Part shown: positions 1-6,557 of the stretch, piece after piece | Numbering within the stretch: position 1 is the stretch's first letter | Layout: each line of letters opens with the position of its first letter | NCBI GenBank assembly: GCA_000403945.1 | Contig: APFI01000224.1 | Span: 1-7,315, forward strand | DNA from: Desulfovibrio sp. Dsv1 | GTDB taxonomy: Bacteria; Desulfobacterota; Desulfovibrionia; Desulfovibrionales; Desulfovibrionaceae | Reading direction: 5' to 3' | Length of the DNA: 7,315 bases | The notes under the pieces: generated by a model | Seen by the model: only the letters and a program-made list of their open reading frames with translations | Told to the model about the DNA's origin: nothing | The model's database searches: none | Made by a program: the position numbers and the translations under genes

Positions 1-87
1 CAACCTCCTGGTGTCAAAGAACAAGAACTTGATGGTCTAGAGCCAAGCTTGTTTTAGATGCGCCCGCCCTGCGGACCTCCCCCACTC

Positions 88-116
88 TTGAACCGCGCAC
101 GGGGAAAGGCTACACT
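88..116 (+). promoter_or_regulatory. Putative sigma70-type promoter of asnS
   Basis: A TTGAAC box at 88-93 and a TACACT box at 111-116 are separated by exactly 17 bases, matching the vegetative consensus in 4 of 6 positions at the -35 and 4 of 6 at the -10. Transcription would start near 123, giving a leader of about 40 bases before the asnS start at 162. No hairpin or tRNA-sensing leader is visible in this short untranslated region, so simple constitutive expression is the likely mode. Confidence 0.55.
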
Positions 117-161
117 GTCCAGATTCTTTCCGGGCGAAATCCCTCCGCAAGGAGCAATCCC

Positions 162-1526
162 ATGCAGCGCACACTCATCATCGATGCCCTCAACGCCGAA
201 AAGGCGCGGACCGACATTACTCTCTGCGGCTGGGTGCGCACTCGCCGCGACGCCAAGGGCTTTTCCTTTGTGGAGATCAACGACGGCTCCTGCCTCGCCA
301 ACATGCAGTGCATTGTGGACGAGGGCACCGAGGCCCACGCGGCTCTGGGCGAAGCCAATACCGGCGCGGCCCTGGCCGTAAGCGGCGAACTGGTGGCCTC
401 GCCGGGCAAGGGCCAGAAATGGGAAGTGCGGGCCAAAGGCGTCACGGTCTTCGGCCTGGCCGATCCGGAAAGCTTTCCCTTGCAGAAAAAACGCCATACC
501 GACGAATTCCTGCGCGGCATCGCCCATTTGCGCGCGCGCACCAACAAATACGGGGCGGCCTTCCGCATCCGTTCCGAGGCCGGGCGCGCGGTACATGGCT
601 TTTTCCACGGACGGCGTTTCGCCTGGGTGCACACGCCCGTGCTCACCGGTTCGGACTGCGAGGGCGCAGGCGAGATGTTCCGCGTCACCACCCTTGCGCC
701 GGGCGAAAAAAACACGGACGGCGACTTTTTCAACCGTCCCTGCAATCTCACCGTGTCCGGCCAGCTGGAGGCCGAGGCGCTGGCCCTGGGCCTGGGGCGG
801 GTCTACACCTTCGGCCCCACCTTCCGGGCCGAAAACTCCAATACCCCGCGCCATGCCGCCGAATTCTGGATGATCGAGCCGGAAATGGCCTTCGCGGACC
901 TCACGGACCTCATGGAACTGGGCGAAAGCCTTACCCGCCACGTCATCGAACACGTGCTGTCCCACTGCGAGGCGGACGTGAAGCTCTTTGACAATTTCGT
1001 GGACAAGGGCCTGCTGGAGCGCCTGCACGGCATGCTGCGCCAGCCTTTCGCCCGCGTGCCCTATGCCGAGGCCATCCATATTCTGGAGGACAGCGACAAG
1101 GAATTCGCCTTTCCCGTGACCTTCGGCGTGGACCTGCAAACCGAGCACGAGCGCTATCTGGCCGAGGAGCACTTTCAGCGGCCGGTCATCGTCTATGATT
1201 ATCCCAAGGAAATCAAAGCGTTCTACATGCGTCTCAACGACGACAACGAGATCGTGGCGGCCATGGACATGCTGGTGCCGCGCATCGGCGAACTCATCGG
1301 CGGATCCCAGCGCGAGGAACGCCTGGACCGCCTGGATGCCCGCATCCGCGAACTGGGGCAGAAGCCCGAGGACTACTGGTGGTATCTGGATTTGCGGCGC
1401 TTCGGCAGCGTGCCGCACGCGGGCTTCGGCCTGGGCTTCGAGCGCCTGCTGATGCTGCTCACGGGCATCACCAACATCCGCGACGTGATTCCCTTCCCGC
1501 GCACGCCGGGCAATCTGGAGTTTTAG
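162..1526 (+). CDS. asnS: Asparaginyl-tRNA synthetase (class IIb)
   Basis: This cytoplasmic enzyme charges tRNA-Asn with asparagine using ATP. The 454-residue protein has the expected class IIb order. An N-terminal OB-fold anticodon-binding domain (about residues 18-105, with ITLCGWVRTRRD and FSFVEINDGS) is followed by the catalytic core. Motif 2 is FRAENSNTPRHAAEFWMIEPE from residue 221, and motif 3 is GFGLGFERLLMLLTG from 421. The segment YPKEIKAFYMRLNDD (348-362) is typical of AsnRS and argues against AspRS. The length is normal for bacterial AsnRS and the protein is complete, ending in PFPRTPGNLEF. The ATG at 162 is chosen because an AAGGAG Shine-Dalgarno lies at 149-154, 7 bases upstream, and residue 1 leads straight into the OB-fold. 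The gene appears monocistronic, between a sigma70-like promoter and a strong terminator. Having AsnRS means Asn-tRNA can be made directly; whether the amidotransferase route also exists cannot be seen here. Confidence 0.96.
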   Translation: MQRTLIIDALNAEKARTDITLCGWVRTRRDAKGFSFVEINDGSCLANMQCIVDEGTEAHAALGEANTGAALAVSGELVASPGKGQKWEVRAKGVTVFGLADPESFPLQKKRHTDEFLRGIAHLRARTNKYGAAFRIRSEAGRAVHGFFHGRRFAWVHTPVLTGSDCEGAGEMFRVTTLAPGEKNTDGDFFNRPCNLTVSGQLEAEALALGLGRVYTFGPTFRAENSNTPRHAAEFWMIEPEMAFADLTDLMELGESLTRHVIEHVLSHCEADVKLFDNFVDKGLLERLHGMLRQPFARVPYAEAIHILEDSDKEFAFPVTFGVDLQTEHERYLAEEHFQRPVIVYDYPKEIKAFYMRLNDDNEIVAAMDMLVPRIGELIGGSQREERLDRLDARIRELGQKPEDYWWYLDLRRFGSVPHAGFGLGFERLLMLLTGITNIRDVIPFPRTPGNLEF

Positions 1527-1545
1527 GCGCAGCCCTCAATCACAA

Positions 1546-1587
1546 CCGCCCGCCTTGTGGATGCACACAAGGCGGGCGGGTTTTTTT
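1546..1587 (+). terminator. Strong intrinsic terminator of asnS
   Basis: A perfect 14-bp inverted repeat (left arm 1546-1559, right arm 1566-1579, 6-base loop GATGCA) is followed after one G by seven T residues at 1581-1587. It starts 20 bases after the asnS stop codon. On the other strand the stem is not followed by a T-run, so it should stop asnS transcription but is not an obvious terminator for the convergent ilvD. Confidence 0.93.
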
Positions 1588-1616
1588 ATGTTCCGTGGCG
1601 TTCCGACCGGGCCGGA

Positions 1617-3299
1617 TCAGATATCCTTGTAGCGGCCGCCGTTGGCCGCCGAGCTGACCAGATAGGCGTAGCGCCGCAGCACCGGGTAAGGGCAGTCCTT
1701 CTTGGGCCGGGCCAGTTTGGCCCGGCGCTTTTCCAGTTCCGCCTCGTCCACCAGCAGATCCAACTTGCGTCCCGGAATGTCGATATGGATCATGTCGCCC
1801 TCGCGCACTAGGGCGATCACCCCGCCGTCGGCGGCTTCCGGCGAAATATGGCCGATGGCCGCGCCGTTGGTGCCGCCGGAAAAGCGGCCGTCCGTGAGCA
1901 GGGCCACGTCCTTGCCCAGGCCCATGCCGGTGATGGCCGCTGTGGGCGAAAGCATTTCGCGCATGCCCGGCCCGCCGCGCGGACCTTCGTAGCGGATCAC
2001 CACGCCGTCGCCGGGCTGGATCTTGCCGTCCAGAATGGCGTGCATGGCGTCCTCTTCGGATTCAAAAACCCTGGCGCGCACGTCGCGGCGCATCATTTCC
2101 GGGGCCACGGCGGACTGCTTGACCACCGCGCCGCCCGGCGCGAGGCTGCCGCGCAGGATGGCGATGCCGCCCTGTTTGGAATAGGCCTGCCCGATGGGAT
2201 GGATCACGTCCGGATCCTCAATATGGGCATTGAGCGCCTTGAGGTTTTCGCCCACGGTTTTGCCGGTGACGGTCAGGCAGTCCTTGTGGATCAGGCCCAG
2301 CTTGTTCAGTTCGCTCATCACCGCCGGGATGCCCCCGGCATTGTCCAGATCGACCATGAAATGCTTGCCCGCCGGGGAAAGCTTGCAGAGGTTGGGGCTT
2401 TTGCGGCTGACCTCATCGAAAACTTCTAGGCCCATATCCAGACCCGCCTCGCCGAACACGGCGGGCAGATGCAGCACCGTATTGGTGGAGCAGCCCAGGG
2501 CCATGTCCACGGCCACGGCATTGGCCACGGATTCGGGCGTGACAATGTCCAGGGGGCGGATGTTGTTCTTGAGCAGATCCATGACCCGCATGCCCGCGGT
2601 CTTGGCCAGGCGCACGCGGGCCGCGCTCACCGCCGGAATGGTGCCGTTGCCGGGCAGGGCCACGCCGATGGTTTCGGCCAGGCAGTTCATGGAATTGGCC
2701 GTGAACATGCCCGCGCAGGCTCCGCAGCCGGGACAGGCCCGCTCGGCCATGCGTTCCAGCTCGTCCTCGCTCAGAGTGCCGCTGCGCACCCGACCCACGG
2801 CCTCAAAAACCGTAATCAGGTCGCCGCGCGTGTGCGGCCCGAGATTGCCGGGCAGCATGGGCCCGCCGGAAACCAGCACCGAAGGCAGGTTCATGCGCAT
2901 CATGGCCATGAGCATGCCGGGCACGCATTTATCGCAGTTGGGGATGAAGACCAGAGCGTCAAAGGCATGGCCCCGGGCCATGATTTCAATGGAATCCGCG
3001 ATGAATTCGCGCGACGGCAGGGAAAAACGCATGCCCTCGTGGTTCATGGCGATGCCGTCGCACACGGCGATGGCCGGGAACTCCAGGGGCGTGCCGTCGG
3101 CCATGCGCACCCCGGCCTTGACGGCCGAGGCCAGAGAGTCCAAATGCATGTGGCCGGGCACCACTTCGCTGGCGGCGTTGACCACGCCCACTAGGGGGCG
3201 CTCCATTTCCTCCCTGGTCAGGCCTAGGGCGTAGAGCAGGGAACGGTGCGGGGCCTTTTCCAGCCCGTTCTTCATCTTTTTGCTGCGTGCATCATCCAT
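1617..3299 (-). CDS. ilvD: Dihydroxy-acid dehydratase
   Basis: IlvD dehydrates 2,3-dihydroxy-isovalerate and 2,3-dihydroxy-3-methylvalerate to 2-oxo acids, the third step of valine and isoleucine synthesis (the valine branch also feeds leucine and pantothenate). The 560-residue protein has the family landmarks in order: CDG at 80-82 and CDKCVPG at 122-128 (metal and cluster ligands), ERACPGCGACAGMFTANS from 186 with the cluster Cys at 195, and GRFSGGTNGAAIGHISPEAA at 471-490. Near residue 49 it reads VVPGHMHL, lacking the Cys found there in characterised [2Fe-2S] enzymes, so an oxygen-labile [4Fe-4S] cluster is inferred. The ATG at 3299 is preferred because AAAGGA lies 8 bases upstream. The frame stays open to 3353, but that would add an Arg-rich 18-residue extension untypical of the family. 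It converges with asnS and has no clear terminator of its own. No other ilv or leu gene is adjacent in the window. Confidence 0.96.
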   Translation of the reverse strand: MDDARSKKMKNGLEKAPHRSLLYALGLTREEMERPLVGVVNAASEVVPGHMHLDSLASAVKAGVRMADGTPLEFPAIAVCDGIAMNHEGMRFSLPSREFIADSIEIMARGHAFDALVFIPNCDKCVPGMLMAMMRMNLPSVLVSGGPMLPGNLGPHTRGDLITVFEAVGRVRSGTLSEDELERMAERACPGCGACAGMFTANSMNCLAETIGVALPGNGTIPAVSAARVRLAKTAGMRVMDLLKNNIRPLDIVTPESVANAVAVDMALGCSTNTVLHLPAVFGEAGLDMGLEVFDEVSRKSPNLCKLSPAGKHFMVDLDNAGGIPAVMSELNKLGLIHKDCLTVTGKTVGENLKALNAHIEDPDVIHPIGQAYSKQGGIAILRGSLAPGGAVVKQSAVAPEMMRRDVRARVFESEEDAMHAILDGKIQPGDGVVIRYEGPRGGPGMREMLSPTAAITGMGLGKDVALLTDGRFSGGTNGAAIGHISPEAADGGVIALVREGDMIHIDIPGRKLDLLVDEAELEKRRAKLARPKKDCPYPVLRRYAYLVSSAANGGRYKDI

Positions 3300-3367
3300 G
3301 GCGGCAATCCTTTGAGCTAAAAAACTCACGACCCGACGCAATCTACGGCGCAACAGGCAACGGTCCT

Positions 3368-3396
3368 GTCATACGGCAAAAGTCCGCGCCCGTAAA
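3368..3396 (-). promoter_or_regulatory. Weak candidate promoter for ilvD
   Basis: Reading the minus strand, TTTACG (3396-3391) and TATGAC (3373-3368) are 17 bases apart, each matching the sigma70 consensus in 4 of 6 positions. Transcription would begin about 60 bases upstream of the ilvD start. The 150-base gap to the NTF2-like gene suggests that ilvD is not simply the last gene of the marR cluster. No attenuator peptide rich in Leu, Ile or Val and no T-box is visible in the leader. Confidence 0.3.
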
Positions 3397-3410
3397 CACG
3401 CGCGGCGCGG
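3384..3410 (-). terminator. Possible weak hairpin ending the marR cluster
   Basis: On the minus strand CCGCGCC (3410-3404) pairs with GGCGCGG (3390-3384) across a 13-base loop, followed by A and then CTTTT. It lies about 40 bases after the stop of the NTF2-like gene and could end the marR cluster transcript. The T-run is short and the structure overlaps the candidate ilvD promoter, so only one of the two readings may be real. Confidence 0.25.
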
Positions 3411-3450
3411 TGAGGGCAGGGCCACGGACGCCGCAACCGGGAGTCAAGCC

Positions 3451-3873
3451 TCAGGCCGTGGCCGCCGGGCCGGAATAATGCACGTGCACAAGCCTCAAGC
3501 CCTGACCGGGCCGCCGGACATAAACCTGGCTTTCGCGACCGCTGGTGCGCCGCTCCACGCCGCCCTCCCGCAGCGTCGCCGTAAATTCCCAGTCAAATTC
3601 CGCCACCGCCGCGTCGCCGTAAACATGGATGACCGGCTCGCCCGTGAGCCGGAGGTCGCGCGTGGAAAACCTTTTGGCCATGGTATTCCGGTAAAAATTC
3701 TCCCTGATCTCGTCCCAGCCGTGCTCATGCCCACGCGGGTGAATAAGGGAGGTCTCCGGCGCGACGGCCCAGACCTGTGCCGCCAGTTCCGGCTTGTCCG
3801 CGTGGATGATGGAATTGCGGTACATTTCGATTTTCTCGCGCAGTTCCTGCCCGGCATTGTCCTGATGGCTCAT
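3451..3873 (-). CDS. NTF2/SnoaL-like domain protein of unknown function
   Basis: This 140-residue cytoplasmic protein has no signal peptide or membrane segment. Its pattern fits the small cone-shaped NTF2/SnoaL-like fold: an N-terminal helix (REKIEMYRNSIIHADKPELAAQVW, residues 12-35), a hallmark-like stretch HPRGHEHGWDEIRENFY (45-61), then beta strands VIHVYGDAAVAEFDWEFTAT (81-100) and ESQVYVRRPGQGLRLVHVHY (114-133). Members range from ketosteroid-isomerase-like enzymes to ligand-binding or association domains, so the substrate cannot be assigned. The ATG at 3873 has GGAGG 7 bases upstream. A near-palindrome rich in CG (3886-3903) lies just before that ribosome site. The gene is third in the leftward cluster behind the MarR regulator and PNPOx-like genes with a 63-base gap, so it is probably co-transcribed; shared control by the MarR protein is inference. 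The family call is fairly secure, the function unknown. Confidence 0.82.
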   Translation of the reverse strand: MSHQDNAGQELREKIEMYRNSIIHADKPELAAQVWAVAPETSLIHPRGHEHGWDEIRENFYRNTMAKRFSTRDLRLTGEPVIHVYGDAAVAEFDWEFTATLREGGVERRTSGRESQVYVRRPGQGLRLVHVHYSGPAATA

Positions 3874-3936
3874 GGCGTTCCCTCCGGATTCGCGCGCGGA
3901 TCCGGCGCTGATGCCGGGACCGCGCGACGGTTGCTG

Positions 3937-4350
3937 TTAGAATGTTCCCTTGCGGGGCGGATTGCCGGAAAAGTCGGCGATCACATACTCGCCGTGCTCA
4001 AGACAAATGGAAGTGAACACCGGATTGTCCGCGCTGCCATAAATGCCCTTGATCAGCGGCTGGGTGTCCAGAACGCGCTCCTTCACGGCCCTGTCGTCCG
4101 CCAGTGTCATTTTGCCCGTCAGGCGCAGCCAGGTCATATCCGGCTTTACGGCGCAGATTTCCACGGCCGGATTGGCCTGCATCTGCTTGAAGACATCCTT
4201 GTCCCTGGCCGTGCAGAACCAGAGCTTGCCGTCCTGCTCAAACTGGTACTGAAAGGCGCGCACTCTGGGCTGCGCGCCCTCCACGGTAGCGATAAAGCAC
4301 ATGGGCGCTTCAGACAGAATCTGCACGATTTCCCGCAATTCCTTACTCAT
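3937..4350 (-). CDS. Pyridoxamine 5'-phosphate oxidase-like (split-barrel flavin-binding) protein
   Basis: This 137-residue cytoplasmic protein resembles single-domain PNPOx-like split barrels that bind FMN, or sometimes F420 or heme. Visible landmarks are a short N-terminal helix, the strand pair APMCFIATVEGAQPRVRAFQY (15-35), DGKLWFCTARDKDVFKQMQANPAVEI (40-65) where phosphate-contacting residues normally lie, and MTWLRLTGKMTLADD (72-86). It is much shorter than true PdxH (about 210-220 residues) and lacks that enzyme's C-terminal substrate part, so vitamin B6 synthesis is unlikely. Relatives include general flavin reductases and nitroimidazole-resistance-type reductases. The ATG at 4350 has AAGGAG 6 bases upstream. 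It overlaps the end of the MarR gene by 8 bases, and its ribosome site lies inside that gene, indicating translational coupling and common regulation. A role in flavin-dependent reduction of a toxic small molecule sensed by the MarR protein is inference. Confidence 0.87.
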   Translation of the reverse strand: MSKELREIVQILSEAPMCFIATVEGAQPRVRAFQYQFEQDGKLWFCTARDKDVFKQMQANPAVEICAVKPDMTWLRLTGKMTLADDRAVKERVLDTQPLIKGIYGSADNPVFTSICLEHGEYVIADFSGNPPRKGTF

Positions 4351-4816
4351 AACGTTCTCCTTGCGACGGGGGCGACGTTTCGTCCCGTTTCAGATTTTCC
4401 AGCACCTTGCAAAGACCGTTGACGCAGGCCTCTTTTTCCTCCCGGCTCATGCCGTCCCAGGTCGTGCGCAGCATGTCAGCGGAGATTTCCTCCTGCAGAC
4501 CGCGCACGCTTTCCCCCCTGACGGTGAGCGCGATGCGCTGCACCCGCGCGTCGCGCGGATCAGGTTCCCGGCGGCAATACCCACGCTCCTCCAGCGTATT
4601 GATCAGGCCGGTGACCGTATTCTTGCGCCTGTCGATGGCCGTTGCCAACGCGCCCATGCTCAGCGGGCCATGCGTGAAGAGGGCGTGCAACACCGCGCCG
4701 TGGGCGGGCAGCAGGTCCGTGACGCCGCGTCCGGCCAGAGCCTTGAGCAGAAAGGCGTTGGCCTGCTCGCGCACGGCGGCGGTCAGGGCAATGATGGCGT
4801 CGGTACTGTGTTCCAT
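4343..4816 (-). CDS. MarR-family transcriptional regulator
   Basis: This 157-residue dimeric winged-helix repressor is of the MarR type. The N-terminal dimerisation helix (IIALTAAVREQANAFLLKAL, 8-27) is followed by the DNA-binding core: LLPAHGAVLHALFTHGPLSM (35-54), ALATAIDRRKNTVTGLINTL (56-75) containing the recognition helix, and the wing PDPRDARVQRIALTVRG (85-101). C-terminal helices (about 105-143) complete the dimer interface. Cys residues at 81, 131 and 136 are present, but none is at a position I can equate with the N-terminal sensing Cys of OhrR, so oxidant sensing cannot be claimed. The ATG at 4816 has GGAG about 10 bases upstream. The gene heads a leftward cluster and is 8 bases overlapped with the PNPOx-like gene. 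Its own promoter carries two 18-bp dyads, one inside the -35/-10 spacer, so autorepression relieved by a ligand is the likely control. The ligand is unknown. Confidence 0.93.
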   Translation of the reverse strand: MEHSTDAIIALTAAVREQANAFLLKALAGRGVTDLLPAHGAVLHALFTHGPLSMGALATAIDRRKNTVTGLINTLEERGYCRREPDPRDARVQRIALTVRGESVRGLQEEISADMLRTTWDGMSREEKEACVNGLCKVLENLKRDETSPPSQGERYE

Positions 4817-4833
4817 GCTGCTTTCACTCCGAT

Positions 4834-4851
4834 TTGTTCTGCGCAGAACTA
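4834..4851. promoter_or_regulatory. Putative MarR operator O1 (downstream of the -10)
   Basis: The site reads TTGTTC-TGCGCA-GAACTA. It contains a perfect 14-bp palindrome (4836-4849) and shares the half-site and 6-base spacing of the second site 34 bp away, centre to centre. It lies between the marR -10 box and the ribosome-binding site, near the expected transcript start, where a bound dimer would block initiation or clearance. Assignment to the adjacent MarR protein is inferred from proximity and symmetry. Confidence 0.65.
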
Positions 4852-4863
4852 ATTTACAGGGCC

Positions 4864-4892
4864 AAATTAGTTCGCCTACGAACTAGTGTCAA
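4864..4892 (-). promoter_or_regulatory. Promoter of the marR cluster
   Basis: On the minus strand a perfect TTGACA (4892-4887) is followed after 17 bases by TAATTT (4869-4864), a poorer -10 matching 3 of 6 positions. The transcript would start near 4857, giving a leader of about 40 bases to the marR ATG at 4816. The spacer and the edge of the -10 are occupied by an 18-bp dyad, so occupancy by a repressor would exclude RNA polymerase. Confidence 0.65.
4868..4885. promoter_or_regulatory. Putative MarR operator O2 (between -35 and -10)
   Basis: The site reads TAGTTC-GCCTAC-GAACTA, with 7-bp arms (TAGTTCG/CGAACTA) around a 4-base centre. Length and symmetry are those of typical MarR-family operators. 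It fills the -35/-10 spacer of the marR promoter. A further 10-bp inverted repeat (4846-4855 with 4864-4873) arises because neighbouring half-sites of O1 and O2 face each other. Confidence 0.72.
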
Positions 4893-4971
4893 GGTTTTTC
4901 TCCGACGATAAAAACGTTGTATTCCGGCCAGCCTTCCGCCGCGAGCGGGTGGCGCCCGCCGTAAAAAGTCC

Positions 4972-5000
4972 TTTAGGGTTTTTGAGAAAATGTGTAGATT
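4972..5000 (+). promoter_or_regulatory. Candidate promoter of the flippase gene
   Basis: TTTAGG (4972-4977) and TAGATT (4995-5000) are 17 bases apart. The -10 matches 4 of 6 positions but the -35 only 3 of 6. The expected start, about 7 bases after the -10, falls at or next to the A of the ATG at 5007, so the mRNA could be leaderless. Confidence 0.4.
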
Positions 5001-5006
5001 GCCCGC

Positions 5007-6557
5007 ATGCAAAGCTCCACGCCCACTCTGGCCCGCCGCTATGCGTTCAAGCTGCTGGCCAATGTGGCCTCCGTGCCGGTGTACCTGGCCATGGAGGCTA
5101 TTCTGCCGCGCGCGCTGGGTCCGCGAATGTACGGCAATTACAGCTTTGCCACCAATTTCTTCCAGCAGCTTTCCGGTTTTCTGGATATGGGCACCTCCAC
5201 CTGCTTTTACAACACCCTGTCCCGCCGCCAGAGCGAAACCGGGCTGGTGGGCTTTTACCTGCGGGTCAGCCTGCTGGTGGCCATGATCAGCCTGCTGGCC
5301 GCGCTTTGCATGCTTATTCCCCCGGTGGGCGAAGTGCTGATGCCCGACGTGCCGCTCTGGCTGGCGCCTCTGGCCGCGTTCTGGGTCTTCCTGACCTGGT
5401 GGGGCCGGGTGCTGCGCTCCATGAACGACGCCGTGGGGGCCACAGTGCCCTCGGAAATGGTGCGCACCGTGGTTTCCCTGCTGGCCGTGGTCCTGCTGGG
5501 CGCGCTGTTCTGGGGCGACTGGCTGAACATCCACAGCCTCTTCGCCCAGCAATACCTGATGCTCGGGGGCACGGCCCTGGGCTACTGGCTGGTCACGCGC
5601 CGCCACTGGCGGCAACTGGACGTGCGGGTGCATTTTCGCCCGGACAAGGCGCGCAACCGCGCCTACTGCCGCGAATTTTTCGATTACAGCCATCCGCTTT
5701 TCGTCCAGGCCCTGCTCTCCTTTCTGCTGCTCGCCGCTGAACGCTGGCTGCTGCAATGGTTTGACGGCAGTGCGGAGCAGGGTTTCTTCGCCCTGTCCCA
5801 GAAGGTCAGCATGGCCTGCTTTCTCTTCGTCTCGGCCATGACGCCCTTGGTCATGCGCGAGCTTTCCATCGCCTGGGGCCAGAAAGATCGCGCGGCCATG
5901 GCCCGCCTGTTGACCCGCTTTGCGCCCCTGCTCTATGTGGTGACGGCCTATTTTTCCTGCTTCACCCTGGCTGAGGGCCCGGCCCTGGTGAATATCTTCG
6001 GCGGCGCGGAATTCACGGCGGCCATCCTGCCCGTGCAGATCATGGCCCTCTACCCCCTGCATCAAGCCTACGGCCAGCTGGCCGGATCGGTCTTTCACGC
6101 CACGGGCCGCACCCGCGTGCTGCGCAACATCGCGGCCCTGGAATGTGTTTACGGCTTCGTCACGGCCTGGTTTCTGCTGGCCCCGCCGGAACTGCTGGGC
6201 CTCAGCCTGGGGGCTGTGGGCTTGGCCCTGAAAACCGTCTGCGTGCAGTGCCTGACCGTGAATCTCTACCTCTGGCTGGCCTCGCGCTTCATTCCCCTGA
6301 ATTTCTGGCGCAATCTCGTCCATCAGATCTGGAGTCTGGCGGCCTTGGCCCTGCTGGCCTTCGCCTGCCGCCAGCTGACCATTGATCTGGGCTTCGGCGG
6401 CCTGGATTCCTTCCGGCGCTTCTTCATCTCCGGCGTGCTGTACAGCCTGCTCTGCCTCGTCCTCTGTCTGGCCGTGCCCCAGATGCTGGGGCTTTCCCTC
6501 CGGGAGTTGCGTGAGCTGTTCATCCGCCTAAAAAAATCCCGCCGCAAGGCCATATAA
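5007..6557 (+). CDS. Polysaccharide/oligosaccharide flippase (Wzx/RfbX-like, MOP superfamily)
   Basis: This 516-residue inner-membrane protein has about 12-14 hydrophobic segments and Arg/Lys-rich loops, the layout of MOP-superfamily exporters that flip lipid-linked glycans across the membrane. The N-terminus (LARRYAFKLLANVASVPVYL, 8-27, then LPRALGPRMYGNYSFATNFF, 33-52) matches the family opening, where an 'LGP..YG.Y' turn follows the first helix. A repeat-like second half begins around DYSHPLFVQALLSFLLLAAE (226-245) with ALSQKVSMACFLF (262-274). The C-terminus ends in a basic tail (RLKKSRRKAI). The ATG at 5007 is forced by an in-frame TAG at 4995-4997 just upstream, and translation begins at the right place for the family. 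Yet no Shine-Dalgarno is visible, suggesting leaderless or weak translation. No glycosyltransferase, polymerase or ligase gene adjoins it, so its glycan is unknown. Teichuronic-acid or lipid II flippase roles cannot be excluded, but the exporter class is secure. Confidence 0.9.
   Translation: MQSSTPTLARRYAFKLLANVASVPVYLAMEAILPRALGPRMYGNYSFATNFFQQLSGFLDMGTSTCFYNTLSRRQSETGLVGFYLRVSLLVAMISLLAALCMLIPPVGEVLMPDVPLWLAPLAAFWVFLTWWGRVLRSMNDAVGATVPSEMVRTVVSLLAVVLLGALFWGDWLNIHSLFAQQYLMLGGTALGYWLVTRRHWRQLDVRVHFRPDKARNRAYCREFFDYSHPLFVQALLSFLLLAAERWLLQWFDGSAEQGFFALSQKVSMACFLFVSAMTPLVMRELSIAWGQKDRAAMARLLTRFAPLLYVVTAYFSCFTLAEGPALVNIFGGAEFTAAILPVQIMALYPLHQAYGQLAGSVFHATGRTRVLRNIAALECVYGFVTAWFLLAPPELLGLSLGAVGLALKTVCVQCLTVNLYLWLASRFIPLNFWRNLVHQIWSLAALALLAFACRQLTIDLGFGGLDSFRRFFISGVLYSLLCLVLCLAVPQMLGLSLRELRELFIRLKKSRRKAI

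Noticed and set aside
44..51. CAAGCTTG palindrome in the first 60 bases.
   Set aside because: It is a short chance palindrome; the first 60 bases show no gene end, tRNA or terminator that I can support.
54..1418. Long open frame antisense to asnS (454 codons).
   Set aside because: It mirrors a certain gene in G+C-rich DNA, where the antisense frame stays open by codon bias; its translation is Ala/Gly/His/Gln-rich with no recognisable domain and no ribosome site.
1848..3234. Several plus-strand open frames across ilvD.
   Set aside because: They lie opposite an unambiguous ilvD gene, show His/Gln/Ala-biased translations and match no family.
3343..3372. Nine-codon minus-strand frame (MTGPLPVAP) in the ilvD leader as a possible attenuation peptide.
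   Set aside because: There is no run of Leu, Ile or Val codons, no ribosome site and no alternative hairpin pair, so classical attenuation is not supported.
3478..4422. Plus-strand open frame of 314 codons spanning the NTF2-like and PNPOx-like genes.
   Set aside because: It crosses two well-supported minus-strand genes and their intergenic gap, with no domain and no ribosome site.
4854..6323. Long open frame antisense to the flippase gene (489 codons).
   Set aside because: Its translation is low-complexity Gly/His/Gln/Arg sequence, the reverse image of membrane-protein codons, and it would start inside the MarR operator region on the wrong side.
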